Shown one piece after another: positions 34,263 to 44,210 of a DNA stretch of 64,000 nt. The translations under genes were made by a program, and so were the position numbers. The DNA is from Pisolithus tinctorius (lineage: Eukaryota; Basidiomycota; Agaricomycetes; Boletales; Pisolithaceae). How positions within the stretch are numbered: the stretch's first letter is position 1; the number at the start of each line of letters is the position of its first letter. Location: contig JANFAH010000085.1 in NCBI GenBank assembly GCA_024663395.1, positions 1 through 64,000 of the forward strand, in the 5' to 3' direction. The notes beneath the pieces are model-generated. The model had not been told where the DNA came from. It did no database searches and saw only the letters and a list, made by a program, of their open reading frames with translations.

Positions 34263-35068
34263 TTAATTCCGCTGTAGGGACAGATAAGCAACCATCTTTT
34301 GATGCGGGGCACCATCCTCATCGAACTCGTTCCCCTTAAAGCAGCGTGACGTTCCATACGTATCAATCAAAAAGCCTGATAACATCGGAAAGCGAAAATC
34401 ACCTCTGCAAGATAACCATGCCTTGAAAGAATCAAAAGCATGTGATAATGATGAGCCGGGCGCCAGTGACACAAATCACTACACGCGGAAGTAAACCACG
34501 TACTTTGAATAGAATGGTTTGACAGGTATCTGTGAATGTGCAACCACCTTCACAAATTCGACATCTGATGGATGTTTCGCGTCTTCTTTTACCCACCCGT
34601 GGAGAGCAAGGACGAGATCCCGGCCGAAGTGATGTCGTCGGTAGGACTTGAGAACGGCAAGCCGGCTTAGCTTGTAGTAGACGTCCCCATTGCTGCCAAC
34701 CATCTTCGTCCCACGAATGGTGCCGATGGCGAGCTTGGAAGGCAAAAGCCGAAGCAGAAAGTGAGTTGCTGTCGGATCATATCTGATCGTATTTGTCAGG
34801 AGGCGCGCGCGCTTACTACACAAGGAACGAGATGTGTGACAGAACAATGGGGTTGCTGTGGAACGAAAGAAGCCACATAATTGGGATAGACGTACTTGTC
34901 GAACTCGTCTTCCAATGAGAAACCTTGTTCGTGCACAAATACCTCGACTCGGATGCCGAGGCACTGATCCAGGAGTGGCTGCCGATCCGGATGACCGCCA
35001 GCAGGGACTATGATAATCTCGTGGTCTGGAGCGACAGGAACCAGTGCAGGAGCGACCTGATTAGACAT
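34263..35068 (-). CDS. GNAT-family N-acetyltransferase
   Basis: Acetyl-CoA-dependent acetyltransferase. The exons join from 35068 (MSNQVAPALVPVAPDHEI) through CLGIRVEVFVHEQGFSLEDE to DPTATHFLLRLLPSKLAIG, then KLSRLAVLKSYRRHHFGRDL (acetyl-CoA-binding motif A), then PFYSK|HGYLAE|GNEFDEDGAPHQKM to the stop at 34263-34265. The RxEVFVxEQGxxLEDE head and the C-terminal GxEFDEDGxPHxxM are typical of the YjcF-type GNATs, whose substrates are mostly unknown. The introns in the last third are short (50-60 nt) and placed by frame. The start is the first Met before the conserved region; a longer frame reaches 35227. Confidence 0.87.
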
Positions 35069-35786
35069 CGGAATGTCCAGACCGTCCGATACTATCGCAG
35101 GGTTGGAGAAAGTGACAGGATCTTGCCACTGGGCGATACGTCGCAGAATTGAAGCTAAGTACCTAAAACGAGCGCTGGGAACTAGGATCGGTTCGATTTT
35201 TGTAATCACCGGTATGTACATAGACAAGCGCGACGCTATTCTGAGAATGCCAAATCATCATCAGACATATGACACGGAAGTGGCGAGTCACATGGCGCCC
35301 CACCATACCCGTATTTACTTCTTGCGAGCCGGTTTTGTGGGACGAAGACGAGATTCGAGCCAATCCTGCTATCATAGCGGTGGCAGCGAGTCGGATGCAA
35401 CGATACGTCGTCAGATTAGGCACATCGTACCGAGGGTCGATCCGAACGTCTTATCATGGCTTTATTTATTAAACTTAACTCAGTCGTCTCTTTCCCCCTG
35501 CAGAAAATGAAAAACATATATACGCCAAAGCCCGCAGTAATACGACTGGCCAGTAGGTGGCGCGTGGCGTCAGAACCAAACGCCACCAAATACCTCTGTT
35601 TCGGACTTTGGGCCAAGCTGAGTATACGCTTGGCCAACTCTTTCCGACCTGCAATCAAGCTTGCAGGGGTTTAGGTCTGCAGGCAGGTAAATAGGGCTTG
35701 AGCCATGCATAATTAAGGTTTTGGCGTCTCATGACTCCGGAAGTTTTCAACACAGGCTTGCAGGGCACCGCGAATGTCGACTGCCC
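35069..35786. promoter_or_regulatory. Divergent promoter between GNAT and PPR genes
   Basis: 718 bases between two divergent starts. Short frames on both strands show no recognisable domain and no plausible splice chain. No specific promoter element was identified. Confidence 0.4.
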
Positions 35787-38700
35787 ATGATCGAACCTCT
35801 GGCTGCAGCTATTGTTAACGGCGTCCTTCCTCGAACATCCGCTCGTCGTACGTCTGTCCTCAAGTCCGCCGTTACATTAATGGGAAACCACGCACGAAAA
35901 CCGTTTCCGGAAGATTTTTTCACTCCCCATCCCCGCTCATGGAAAGGCAAGGAGAGGGCGCAGGACCCAGTCACGTTTGAATGCAGCGCATGCACCGGTC
36001 CTTTCTCCGGTCCGAATTCGGGCATTTGCTGCGCTACGAGGCATTCTTTATGGTGTCCGAGTAATTACCAGTTTTTCGTCTTGGCTCTGCTTGTTTCTAA
36101 CCACTTCCATTTTGAAGAACGTACCCGGGTGTTCACGAGGAACGAGATAACCCCTCGTAGGCTTCCAAGAACCGGTAGCGGAACGGTTCCGAGAAGCACC
36201 CGGCGACATTCATCATCGTCTGCTCCGCAGAAACACACTCTGCAAAGTCACATGCTCGAAACGATCTCTTCTCAATCACAAGCACACCATGACCCTGTAA
36301 CGACAAACCTGTCCGGCACGATGGACATACGCTCCCTGCTCCACCCGTCCGTTCCTTTTGACCCAAATACAGCGTGGGCCCTCTATAGCGAATCCGTAAA
36401 GGATGATGTCTATGATCCGTTCACCCCCGATGAACGTCTTTTGTTTATGGAGAAGCTCGTAAATGCGGTTGAACCAGAACTTTATGAACAGACAGGCATT
36501 TCTGCCTTGCACAAATGGGGTCTTCGTCTACGTTCCATGATGCATGGGAGGGATGTTTGCGTTGCTAACATCCTGTCCGAGGACCTTCGCAAACTGTGTC
36601 TTTCCGCGCGTATTTATGCATTAATGGGTGACCTCACAGGCGCCGTACAAATTGCGAGGGAAGGGTGGAAGCGGCATTTGACGGAGGCAGAACAGGGGAA
36701 GCTTGTCGACATCTATCGAACTCTTCTCATAATGGCGCATTTACGTGAAGGGAGCACTGCTGCGCTCAACCTGGTCATTGAAGAATGGAACGTTCTAGGG
36801 CCATACGTCGGAAGTTATCGCAATACCTTTGTCGGGACTTCGTTTGAGACCAAGTCGGAATCCTTACGAGACACCGCCCGCAAAATAATCGCAGAGATCA
36901 CCAATGGCGCTGCTTTATTATCGTCGCGTTGGAAACATGGTGAGCAAGATTTAATGCGCACAGCTGAGCTACTCCTCCTGTCGTACATCCCGGAGGGTTC
37001 TTTGGAGGAAGCCCATGCCGTCATGGTTGAAATGCGGTCGCTACGATTACCTCTCCCTATTTCCTATCAGACAGCTTTGATCCGAAGGCTTGCCAAAGCC
37101 AACTCGTTCGTTCTCGCTAACGAGGTATTTTCGTTCATCTCCCCGTCGAATTATAAACCATACCTCTCCGTCGGATTGTATCTGTATGCTCGCCAGGGAA
37201 ACATTACACGTGCAGAAGAATTCTTCAACAACCTCCGAAAACAGGATTGTCTTTCTCCTACCGACAAGGCGATGCTAATGCATGCGTATGCCGTTTCCGG
37301 GCGGGCTGAGACCGTCATCGACCTCTTCAACGAGTTCTTTCCTGAGGATGGGGAGGAGAAGCCTACGATTTTCCACTACACGACCGTCGTCCTCGCGTTT
37401 GCTCAGCGGGGCGATTTCGAAGGACTGAACTTTTGGTTGAAGGCGATGATGGAAGCTGGTCATCCACCGGATGCCCATGTGTATAGCATTATCCTGGAGA
37501 GCTTTGCCAGTCGGGGTGACGTGGATACGGTGGCCGTTATCTTGGATCAAATGCGTGTTGCCAATATACAGCCCAGCCGCGTCCACTATACCACCGTCAT
37601 CAAATTCCTGGCGCAGAGACGTGATCCCGCGTCTGCGGAAGCTATCTACAAGAGGGCTTTGCAAGAGGGCATCGTACCGGATCGTATTATGATCACGGCT
37701 CTTATGAATGCTCACGTCGAAGCAGGCTCATGGCCCGGCGTTATCCGCATCTTCGATTTTCTCAAGGGATCTAGGCATCATAAAATCCCCCTCACCATTG
37801 AAGTTTACAACACACTTCTCAAGGCATACGTGATGATCGGCACGCCATTTCACACCGTATCTATGCTCTTCCGCAGGTTGCAGTCAATAGCTGCACGTCC
37901 TGACGCATACACGTATGCGTTGGTAATTCAGTCGGCTTGCGACGCTGGTTTGATGAATGTTGCTTCTGATCTGTTCGCGGAAATGGAGGACAGGGTCGGA
38001 AAATGGGAGCCGCGCCGTGGGATCGAGGTCTATGTATTGACCATTATCATGGCAGGCCATCTCCGATTGGGGCACAAGTCACAGGCCAAGGCTGTCTACG
38101 ACGACATGATCGCCCGCGGCATCCAGCCCACATCCATTACATTTTCACAGATACTTCAAGCATACGGAAACCAGGGAACCGAGGACAGTCTGCGAATTGC
38201 TGAGGCCTTTCTCCGAGGTATAGTTGAATCAGACCCCCAGCGACAGGTTTGGGCGACGCCGAAGTCTCTACAGTCAGCGCTCGAGGAACTTTATAGTCCT
38301 TTGATGACCGTGTACAGCAAACAGCGCGATCCCAAGGCCGTGGAACGCCTGTTCGAGGCTATGCTTGAAGCCGGAGGCGAGCCAACACTTTTGTCGCTTA
38401 CCATTCTCTTGGACGTTTACCGTCGGACCGACAACATCACGGCCATCCGCAAGGTGTGGGAACAAATATGGGAGCTTGCCTTGCGTCTCTCTCGTGTGGA
38501 CGAGCTATTCAAGGGTGAAGACGATGCACCTACGAATCCATTGTCACGCCAATCCAATTTGCTATGTTTACCTCTATCCATTTATATCGACGCTCTTTCC
38601 GCAGCAGGTCATCACAGTGCCGTACCTGAGATTTGGCTCAAGGTCAGGTCACAGGGATTTAGCTTCGACTCTCATAATTGGAATCATCTCGCGGTTGCGC

Positions 38701-39269
38701 TCGTAAGGGCAGCCGAACTCGATCGTGCCTTTGCGGTGGTCGAGCGGGTCATTCTACCGTACCAGCGCCAGGGCCTGATTGTGGCGAGTACCAGAGACCG
38801 CTTTCCGGAATCACCTTTAACGTTTGACGCGGCACCGCCCGACGTGGACAGCCCTGCGCCGGAGTCCCCTCTCCACCGACAAAAGCGACGAGTGGCTGCC
38901 GTTAAGCTCGTTACTAAGAGGTCTAGGCGCAACTTGGATATAGATGGAGATCCGGACGACTTTGCACATCCCTTACACATCCTCCACCAAATCTTACCTT
39001 CCTGGAACGTGTGGCGTCCCCATCATATTATTCTAGAGCTCTTGGCAAGCGTGCTTCGTCATCTACAGGGTGGACGGGTTGTTCAGCCGGTGGGCGTCTC
39101 GCAGCAATCAGCCGGATCAGACAATGTTGTGAGCCGGGCCAAGATGGCTAGTGATACCCTCCAGCGCATCTACAACGAGTACCCATCTACGGTCCGGGCC
39201 GTGCTCCTCCACGAAAGGGCATTATCTCGGAGAAATGCAATCAAAAGGGCAGATGATGGGTGGAGCTGA
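35787..39269 (+). CDS. Large pentatricopeptide-repeat protein, probably mitochondrial
   Basis: A single uninterrupted exon of 1160 codons, unusual in this intron-rich window. From about residue 350 it is built of PPR units (helix-turn-helix of about 35 aa), for example FHYTTVVLAFAQRGDFEGLN, HVYSIILESFASRGDVDTVA, VHYTTVIKFLAQRRDPASAE, EVYNTLLKAYVMIGTPFHTV and DAYTYALVIQSACDAGLMNV. The N-terminal 150 residues are basic and Ser/Arg-rich (RTSARRTSVLKSAVTLMG), consistent with a mitochondrial presequence. Fungal PPR proteins of this size bind organelle RNAs and help translation, stability or processing. The RNA target cannot be told. The start is the first ATG in frame; the frame itself opens at 35721. 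Confidence 0.92.
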   Translation: MIEPLAAAIVNGVLPRTSARRTSVLKSAVTLMGNHARKPFPEDFFTPHPRSWKGKERAQDPVTFECSACTGPFSGPNSGICCATRHSLWCPSNYQFFVLALLVSNHFHFEERTRVFTRNEITPRRLPRTGSGTVPRSTRRHSSSSAPQKHTLQSHMLETISSQSQAHHDPVTTNLSGTMDIRSLLHPSVPFDPNTAWALYSESVKDDVYDPFTPDERLLFMEKLVNAVEPELYEQTGISALHKWGLRLRSMMHGRDVCVANILSEDLRKLCLSARIYALMGDLTGAVQIAREGWKRHLTEAEQGKLVDIYRTLLIMAHLREGSTAALNLVIEEWNVLGPYVGSYRNTFVGTSFETKSESLRDTARKIIAEITNGAALLSSRWKHGEQDLMRTAELLLLSYIPEGSLEEAHAVMVEMRSLRLPLPISYQTALIRRLAKANSFVLANEVFSFISPSNYKPYLSVGLYLYARQGNITRAEEFFNNLRKQDCLSPTDKAMLMHAYAVSGRAETVIDLFNEFFPEDGEEKPTIFHYTTVVLAFAQRGDFEGLNFWLKAMMEAGHPPDAHVYSIILESFASRGDVDTVAVILDQMRVANIQPSRVHYTTVIKFLAQRRDPASAEAIYKRALQEGIVPDRIMITALMNAHVEAGSWPGVIRIFDFLKGSRHHKIPLTIEVYNTLLKAYVMIGTPFHTVSMLFRRLQSIAARPDAYTYALVIQSACDAGLMNVASDLFAEMEDRVGKWEPRRGIEVYVLTIIMAGHLRLGHKSQAKAVYDDMIARGIQPTSITFSQILQAYGNQGTEDSLRIAEAFLRGIVESDPQRQVWATPKSLQSALEELYSPLMTVYSKQRDPKAVERLFEAMLEAGGEPTLLSLTILLDVYRRTDNITAIRKVWEQIWELALRLSRVDELFKGEDDAPTNPLSRQSNLLCLPLSIYIDALSAAGHHSAVPEIWLKVRSQGFSFDSHNWNHLAVALVRAAELDRAFAVVERVILPYQRQGLIVASTRDRFPESPLTFDAAPPDVDSPAPESPLHRQKRRVAAVKLVTKRSRRNLDIDGDPDDFAHPLHILHQILPSWNVWRPHHIILELLASVLRHLQGGRVVQPVGVSQQSAGSDNVVSRAKMASDTLQRIYNEYPSTVRAVLLHERALSRRNAIKRADDGWS

Positions 39270-39382
39270 TCCAGGCTCAAAAATCAAACGAAGTGTTACA
39301 TTACTAGTTGATGAGGGAGACAATGCATGATGGATGATACGCTGCACCAAAATTAATTGTCCAATAGAGGCTTGGTGAAGCC

Positions 39383-41389
39383 TCATCGCGTGTCATCCGA
39401 TTCGTCGGAGTCCCCAGATTCTCCTTGATGTGTTCTCCGGCTTTGCCCGGAGCCAGTGCCGTGGCGGTTTCGCTGCAAGGTCGGTCGCAATGAGTATCCG
39501 ATGCCTGGTCCGAAGGAAGGGCTCACCAGTGGCAGTTTCTGTCCCTGATTGCCAAATGCAATCGACAACGGTGTTGTGTCTTGCGGGTATAGCGTGTCAA
39601 ACCTCTCCCTCTCTCAGAACAAGCGCACTTGCGTACCTGGCACACCTGGAAATCGCTTGGCAGAGTAGACAGTAAAGGCCTCCGTAAATGTTTGTGCTAA
39701 AACAGGAGATGAAGCGGTGTGTACACGAGTAGCAGCTGACCCGGGTGTTGGTGAACTGCAGAAAAGTTAGTAGGCGAGTAAGATGACGTAGTTCAGCGAC
39801 GCCCTCACTCTCCAACGTTCATCAAGCGTAATCGAAGTCGAAATTTCCCTATAAATTTATGTTAAAGCAAAGGCAGAACGTGTCGTGAGCCAACAAACCT
39901 TCAGTGCGTACTGACAGGTCCTGGAAAAGAAAAAAGATTCCCGGTCTGCGGTGCTCGTCCAAGAGACGACAGGCATTTGAAGAAAGCGGTCCCACAAGTG
40001 TGCGGGTATAAGTGTGTCGGGAAAGGGAATGTGCGCTGGCAGGTGATGAAGACGAGGACGTGCTCTGAGAATAGTTATGTTGGTAGTATGTGGTTTGTGG
40101 AGATTGATGTGGGTGAATAGGTGAGCTGTAAACTGTTGGGTTGTCATATCCCGGTCCTGCCACGCTATACGATTCCTGCGGATATCTGCCCTGACCTGAT
40201 GATTGGTCAGAGAGAACACGGGACAGAGTCTATGCGTAGGATTCACCTATGTCTGCTGGTGGATGCGGCCGCGCTGTGGAGTCAACCTCCTGGTTACCGT
40301 AGACACTGCCTTGAGAGGGAGTAGGCAGCCCATATGGAGGGTCCGCTACGGCTGACCAACTCCGAAAATTGCTCGTGTCATGATCGGTACGAAAGCCGGT
40401 CTGTCCATGCCAGGGTTCTGCCGAAGTGACCGCTTGCATGCCGTTTCTTGGAGCGCCACGAAGCATGGGATTCTGGAAGTTGGAGCGATCGACTTGCCCA
40501 GAGCCAGTTGCATGTGCATAACCCCATCCACCTGGAGAATCCGGCGAGGAGGTGAATGGACTTGACCCGGAATAACTGGCAGAATCAGGTATAGGTGTGC
40601 CCCCAGTTACGTACGGATAATTGGGGTGGTTATACCCAGGCGCTGACGGGGCACAGCCCAGGACCGGGTTGACTGAGGACTACATCGTGCGGGCGGCGAG
40701 TGGTGAATGTAAGAGATCCTGCATTGAGTGGCGAGAACTAACCTGTGCGTCCATTGGGATGCGAGACGGCTCAGTGGCGGAAGTTGGAGTGGAATGGGAG
40801 GAAGGTGGACTAGGGTGGTCGCTACGAGGAGAGTGCACCGTCGGATTACTGCCTCTTTGGTGCTTGGATTTGTTCGCACCGACGGGTACATACCGGTCCG
40901 ACGCCGACGAGGGGTGTAGAACGAGGTTCATCTCTCGCGACCCATCGGCCGACCAAAGGTCGACGGTGACGAGGAAAAAAGAGCAGTCCACTTCGCTGCG
41001 GATATTAGTCAGTGCAAAAATAGAGGACCGAAGTACCTCACGCCTACTCGACATCTACGATGGAATTATCCTCTCGTCGAACAACCATTTTGGCAACGAC
41101 TGCAGGGGCCAAAGGTCGTCGATCCTGGTGGCGAGGTTACAAGGGTGATGACTGCGCGCCGGGAGGCGGAATTCGGCGTACCTTGTCACCGAACCCGCAC
41201 ATGCGAGCGCGAATTGGGTGCTGCACTACTTCGAGAGAGTAATGTCTGTGAAATGACATTGAGAGAAAGGACGGACGAAATGCTTTCCACTGACTTGCGA
41301 CCAAACCATTGTGACCACTGACCAGAATTGCTGGAGTCACCGTAACGCGTGGAGCTGTCGGTGGTGATGCGAGAGCTCGTCTTTTGCAT
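39383..41389 (-). CDS. velB: Velvet-domain regulator of VelB type
   Basis: A fungal regulator of development and secondary metabolism. The N-terminus is MQKTSSRITTDSSTRYG (start 41389). The velvet domain then begins HYSLEVVQHPIRARMCGFGD, spliced to DRRPLAPAVVAKMVVRED and EVDCSFFLVTVDLWSADGSR. It is interrupted by a roughly 300-residue Ser/Pro/Tyr-rich insert. The second half follows: TLVGPLSSNACRLLDEHRRP, GIFFLFQDLSVRTEG, KFRLRLRLMNVG, AQTFTEAFTVYSAKRFPGVP and TTPLSIAFGNQGQKLPL. An insert splitting the domain is the mark of VelB (VosA and VeA lack it). In ascomycetes VelB partners VeA and VosA and enters the nucleus. The tail GESGDSDESDDTR is acidic; stop 39383-39385. At least eight exons. 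Confidence 0.92.
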
Positions 41390-42499
41390 GGTCTACTGGA
41401 GGCACGAGCGGTGGCTTCACGACTGTGTTTCAAGTCCGGTCCAATTTAGACGGACGAAGAACTCGACACTTGTGAATCTGATAAGATAACCGTTCTCACG
41501 TCGAGAATATCGCGGAAGAATTCCGAACGAGCACTAGAATGACTGGAAGGAAGAGGGGGCCACGAATGTCATGAGGGTTAGTCATCTCTGTCGAGTAGCT
41601 GTATATAAAGACGCGGTTGAACGGAAAGTACCTGTAAATTCTCAGCGGTTTCTACTTTGCAAGTCACAAACACCGCGGACGGTGTGCTTCTCGCAGGATG
41701 TACGTGCTCGATAGTTGATTAATATTCACGCTTGGTCGTGCGGTTCGTCGCAAGAAATGATGAAGCCAGTAAAAGGGACTGACAGGCGGCCGTGGTTGGT
41801 GTTAACGTTGATCTGATCCCCTTTAGCGAAGTTGTTGATGCCGCCTCCTGAAATACAAAATCTAGCTGATCGCTTGCTCGGCGGTCTCCCGCAGATCTCC
41901 ACGCCCCTCCCAGACGTAAACTGTTTGCCCGTTCAAGGGAACCTTCGAATTGAGCCTTTCCGTCGGTTCGTTTCAATCACGACATTCAATTATCATTCCA
42001 TGTCTCGTGAACCTGACCAGAATGAAAACCTCGAGGCAGCCAGGTGGCAGGTCCCATCGGCACCACATGGACCGTGGACCGACACTGCAGGGCCTCCCTT
42101 CCAACATTGATATCTGATGGCTGAGTCCCGTTCTCAAGGGATCACATCAGAAGTATTAGGCCATCTGCTAAAAGCCTAATTATCACCCTGGGAACAAGAA
42201 CACACAGCCAGGTGGTATGGATAGCCCCATCGTATGTGCAAGTCCAAGTTCCTCATCCTCTTCTGCTTCCATTTCACGGTTACATAGAAGCCGCCGTTAC
42301 AGTTATCAACCTGTCCGAGATTTTGTTTCATTCGCCGCACGGGACATGCTCGAGCGGAGATGACAACTGCCTAGAATTGGCATCCAATTAGTAATAACCA
42401 GTAGGACGTATCAGTTTTCCCACGCAACATTTCTTCCTCAAGCTCAAAACACACTGCCCTTCCGTCGGGTCAGCAAGCAGTTGTGCACGCCAAGCAAGG
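41390..42499. other. Intergenic 1.1 kb between velB-type and ArfGAP genes
   Basis: Divergent gene starts on either side. A TATATAAAG lies at 41601-41609 on the plus strand but is about 890 bases from the ArfGAP start and faces away from the velvet gene, so it cannot be assigned. Short frames at 41719-42110 on both strands show no domain. Probably promoter and 5'-UTR sequence. Confidence 0.4.
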
Positions 42500-43934
42500 A
42501 TGGACCAAGCGACCGCAAAGAAAACACTCCAAGAGCTCATCAAACGCGAGGACTTGAAAAACAAGCATTGTGTTGACTGTGGAAACCCCAACCCCCAATG
42601 GGCGTCAGGTAGACAATTCGATTAGTACTACATTCTCAATCAGAATTCACGTGCACTTCTTCAGTGAGCTTCGCCATCTTCATCTGCCTACAGTGTGCAG
42701 GTATACACAGAGGCTTCGGCGTACATATCAGGTATTAAGAATACTGGCAAACCGATGATTGCGTGACATATCCGATTTCCAGTTTTGTGAGATCAGTCTC
42801 AATGGATACCTGGCAATATGATCAAATAAGACGCATGCAGGTACGTATACCACAAATTTCAACGGATCACCAACACATCATCAAACGTAGCTTGGAGGAA
42901 ATGATCCCTTTCACATCTTTTTGCGGTCTTACACACCCGCTGATGAAGGGGGGTACGAAGATGGGATGAGTTCATATGACCTTTACCATTGCTGGGCGGC
43001 AACCCAGTATCGCGAAAAGGTTTGTTCCGCTTTTTGATGATCGAGGTTGTTACTCAGACGTCTCCAGTTGGACTGCGAGGTCGCAGGTCGTCCGTGGTCT
43101 CCTTCGAGCCCTCCTGCCGGGCATGTGACCACACCAACGAGACCCGCTTCTGCCCAGGGTCTTAGAAAGTCCCGTGCAATATCGCGTAACCCTGTGGGCG
43201 GCACCTCATCCAACAGTTCATTCGGCATTTCTGCTCAACCATCTTCTGACGTCTCTGGCGTGGACCAAAAAGCTGCCAACGAAGCCTATTTTGCGGCACT
43301 TGGTCAAGCGAATGCGTCACGTCCAGTCGACTTGCCACCTTCGCAAGGGGGCCGTTATCAGGGGTTCGGCAATACCCCTTCTCCTTCGCAACATCCATTT
43401 CTCAACTCAACTTCTTCTGCGGCTCCGTCACTAGCCGATTTCCAAGAAAATCCTACAGCCGCTCTTAGCAAGGGTTGGTCCATCTTGTCCACAGTTGTCG
43501 GTGGCGCTTCGCGTGCATTCAATGAGACAGTCATCCAACCCGGTATGGAACGTGTCAAGGACCCCAATTTCCAGGCTAGCATTCGCGGGTACGTTTCCGA
43601 GGCGCAAAGGCGTGCCCAGCTCGCCGGCCAGTCTGCCAATGAATGGTCGAAGACGCAACTTGGGGTCGATGTTGCCGATCATGTGGGAGGTATCGTGGGT
43701 TCAGTCAGGGACCAGATTGGTTCTGGACCCCCAGGTTTAGGATATAATTCCCTTGCCACCCACAACCAAGCCGAAACATCCGGATTGTATCATGATGACA
43801 CAGACGACTTTTTCCACGAGTATTCCGATGCAACCGCGAGCGTTTCTCAGGCCTCGACACAACATTCACTACAACCCTCGGATGCTCAGGTCTCGAAAAA
43901 GGATGACGGTTGGGACGATTGGCAAGACTTTTAG
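42500..43934 (+). CDS. GCS1: ARF GTPase-activating protein (GCS1/ArfGAP1-like)
   Basis: Stimulates GTP hydrolysis by Arf1 at the Golgi, aiding COPI coat cycling. Exons join from 42500 (MDQATAKKTLQELIKRED) through the zinc finger [30 protein letters not shown] (C-x2-C-x16-C-x2-C), the arginine-finger segment GFGVHISFVRSVSMDTW, and LGGNDPFHIFLRSY. The long last exon ends at 43934. The C-terminal half carries an amphipathic, glycine/serine-spaced region (ALSKGWSILSTVVGGASRAF), like the lipid-packing sensor of ArfGAP1/Gcs1, and ends in the acidic-aromatic WDDWQDF, which resembles coat-binding tails. All key finger cysteines and the catalytic Arg are present. Confidence 0.94.
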
Positions 43935-44210
43935 ATAGACTCGTAATACTCATTTGCGGCCTCCGCCTGTAATGTCTTGGTCCAGCGGTTGGATATCTAC
44001 ACGAATATCCATTGGACTGGTGAAAGAATGTTTTGTGTTGGTTGTGGTGAGATTTGATGATCCGGGTTCAATGATAGCCGAGATCATTGCCAAGTCCCGT
44101 CTTCCCGGGTAAGTGGTCCGACGTACATTCCCAGCAACGCAGTCGTTTCCAACTGCACACTTGTTTCACGAACAACTTCGAGACCGGTGGTCTACTGCAG
44201 TCTTATTAGA

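Noticed and set aside
41601..41609. TATATAAAG as promoter of velB or the ArfGAP gene
   Set aside because: Wrong orientation for velB and nearly 900 bases from the ArfGAP start.
44040..44110. tRNA-like GGTTCAA stretch upstream of the MCC-beta gene
   Set aside because: Only a T-loop-like string is present; no acceptor, D or anticodon stems can be paired.
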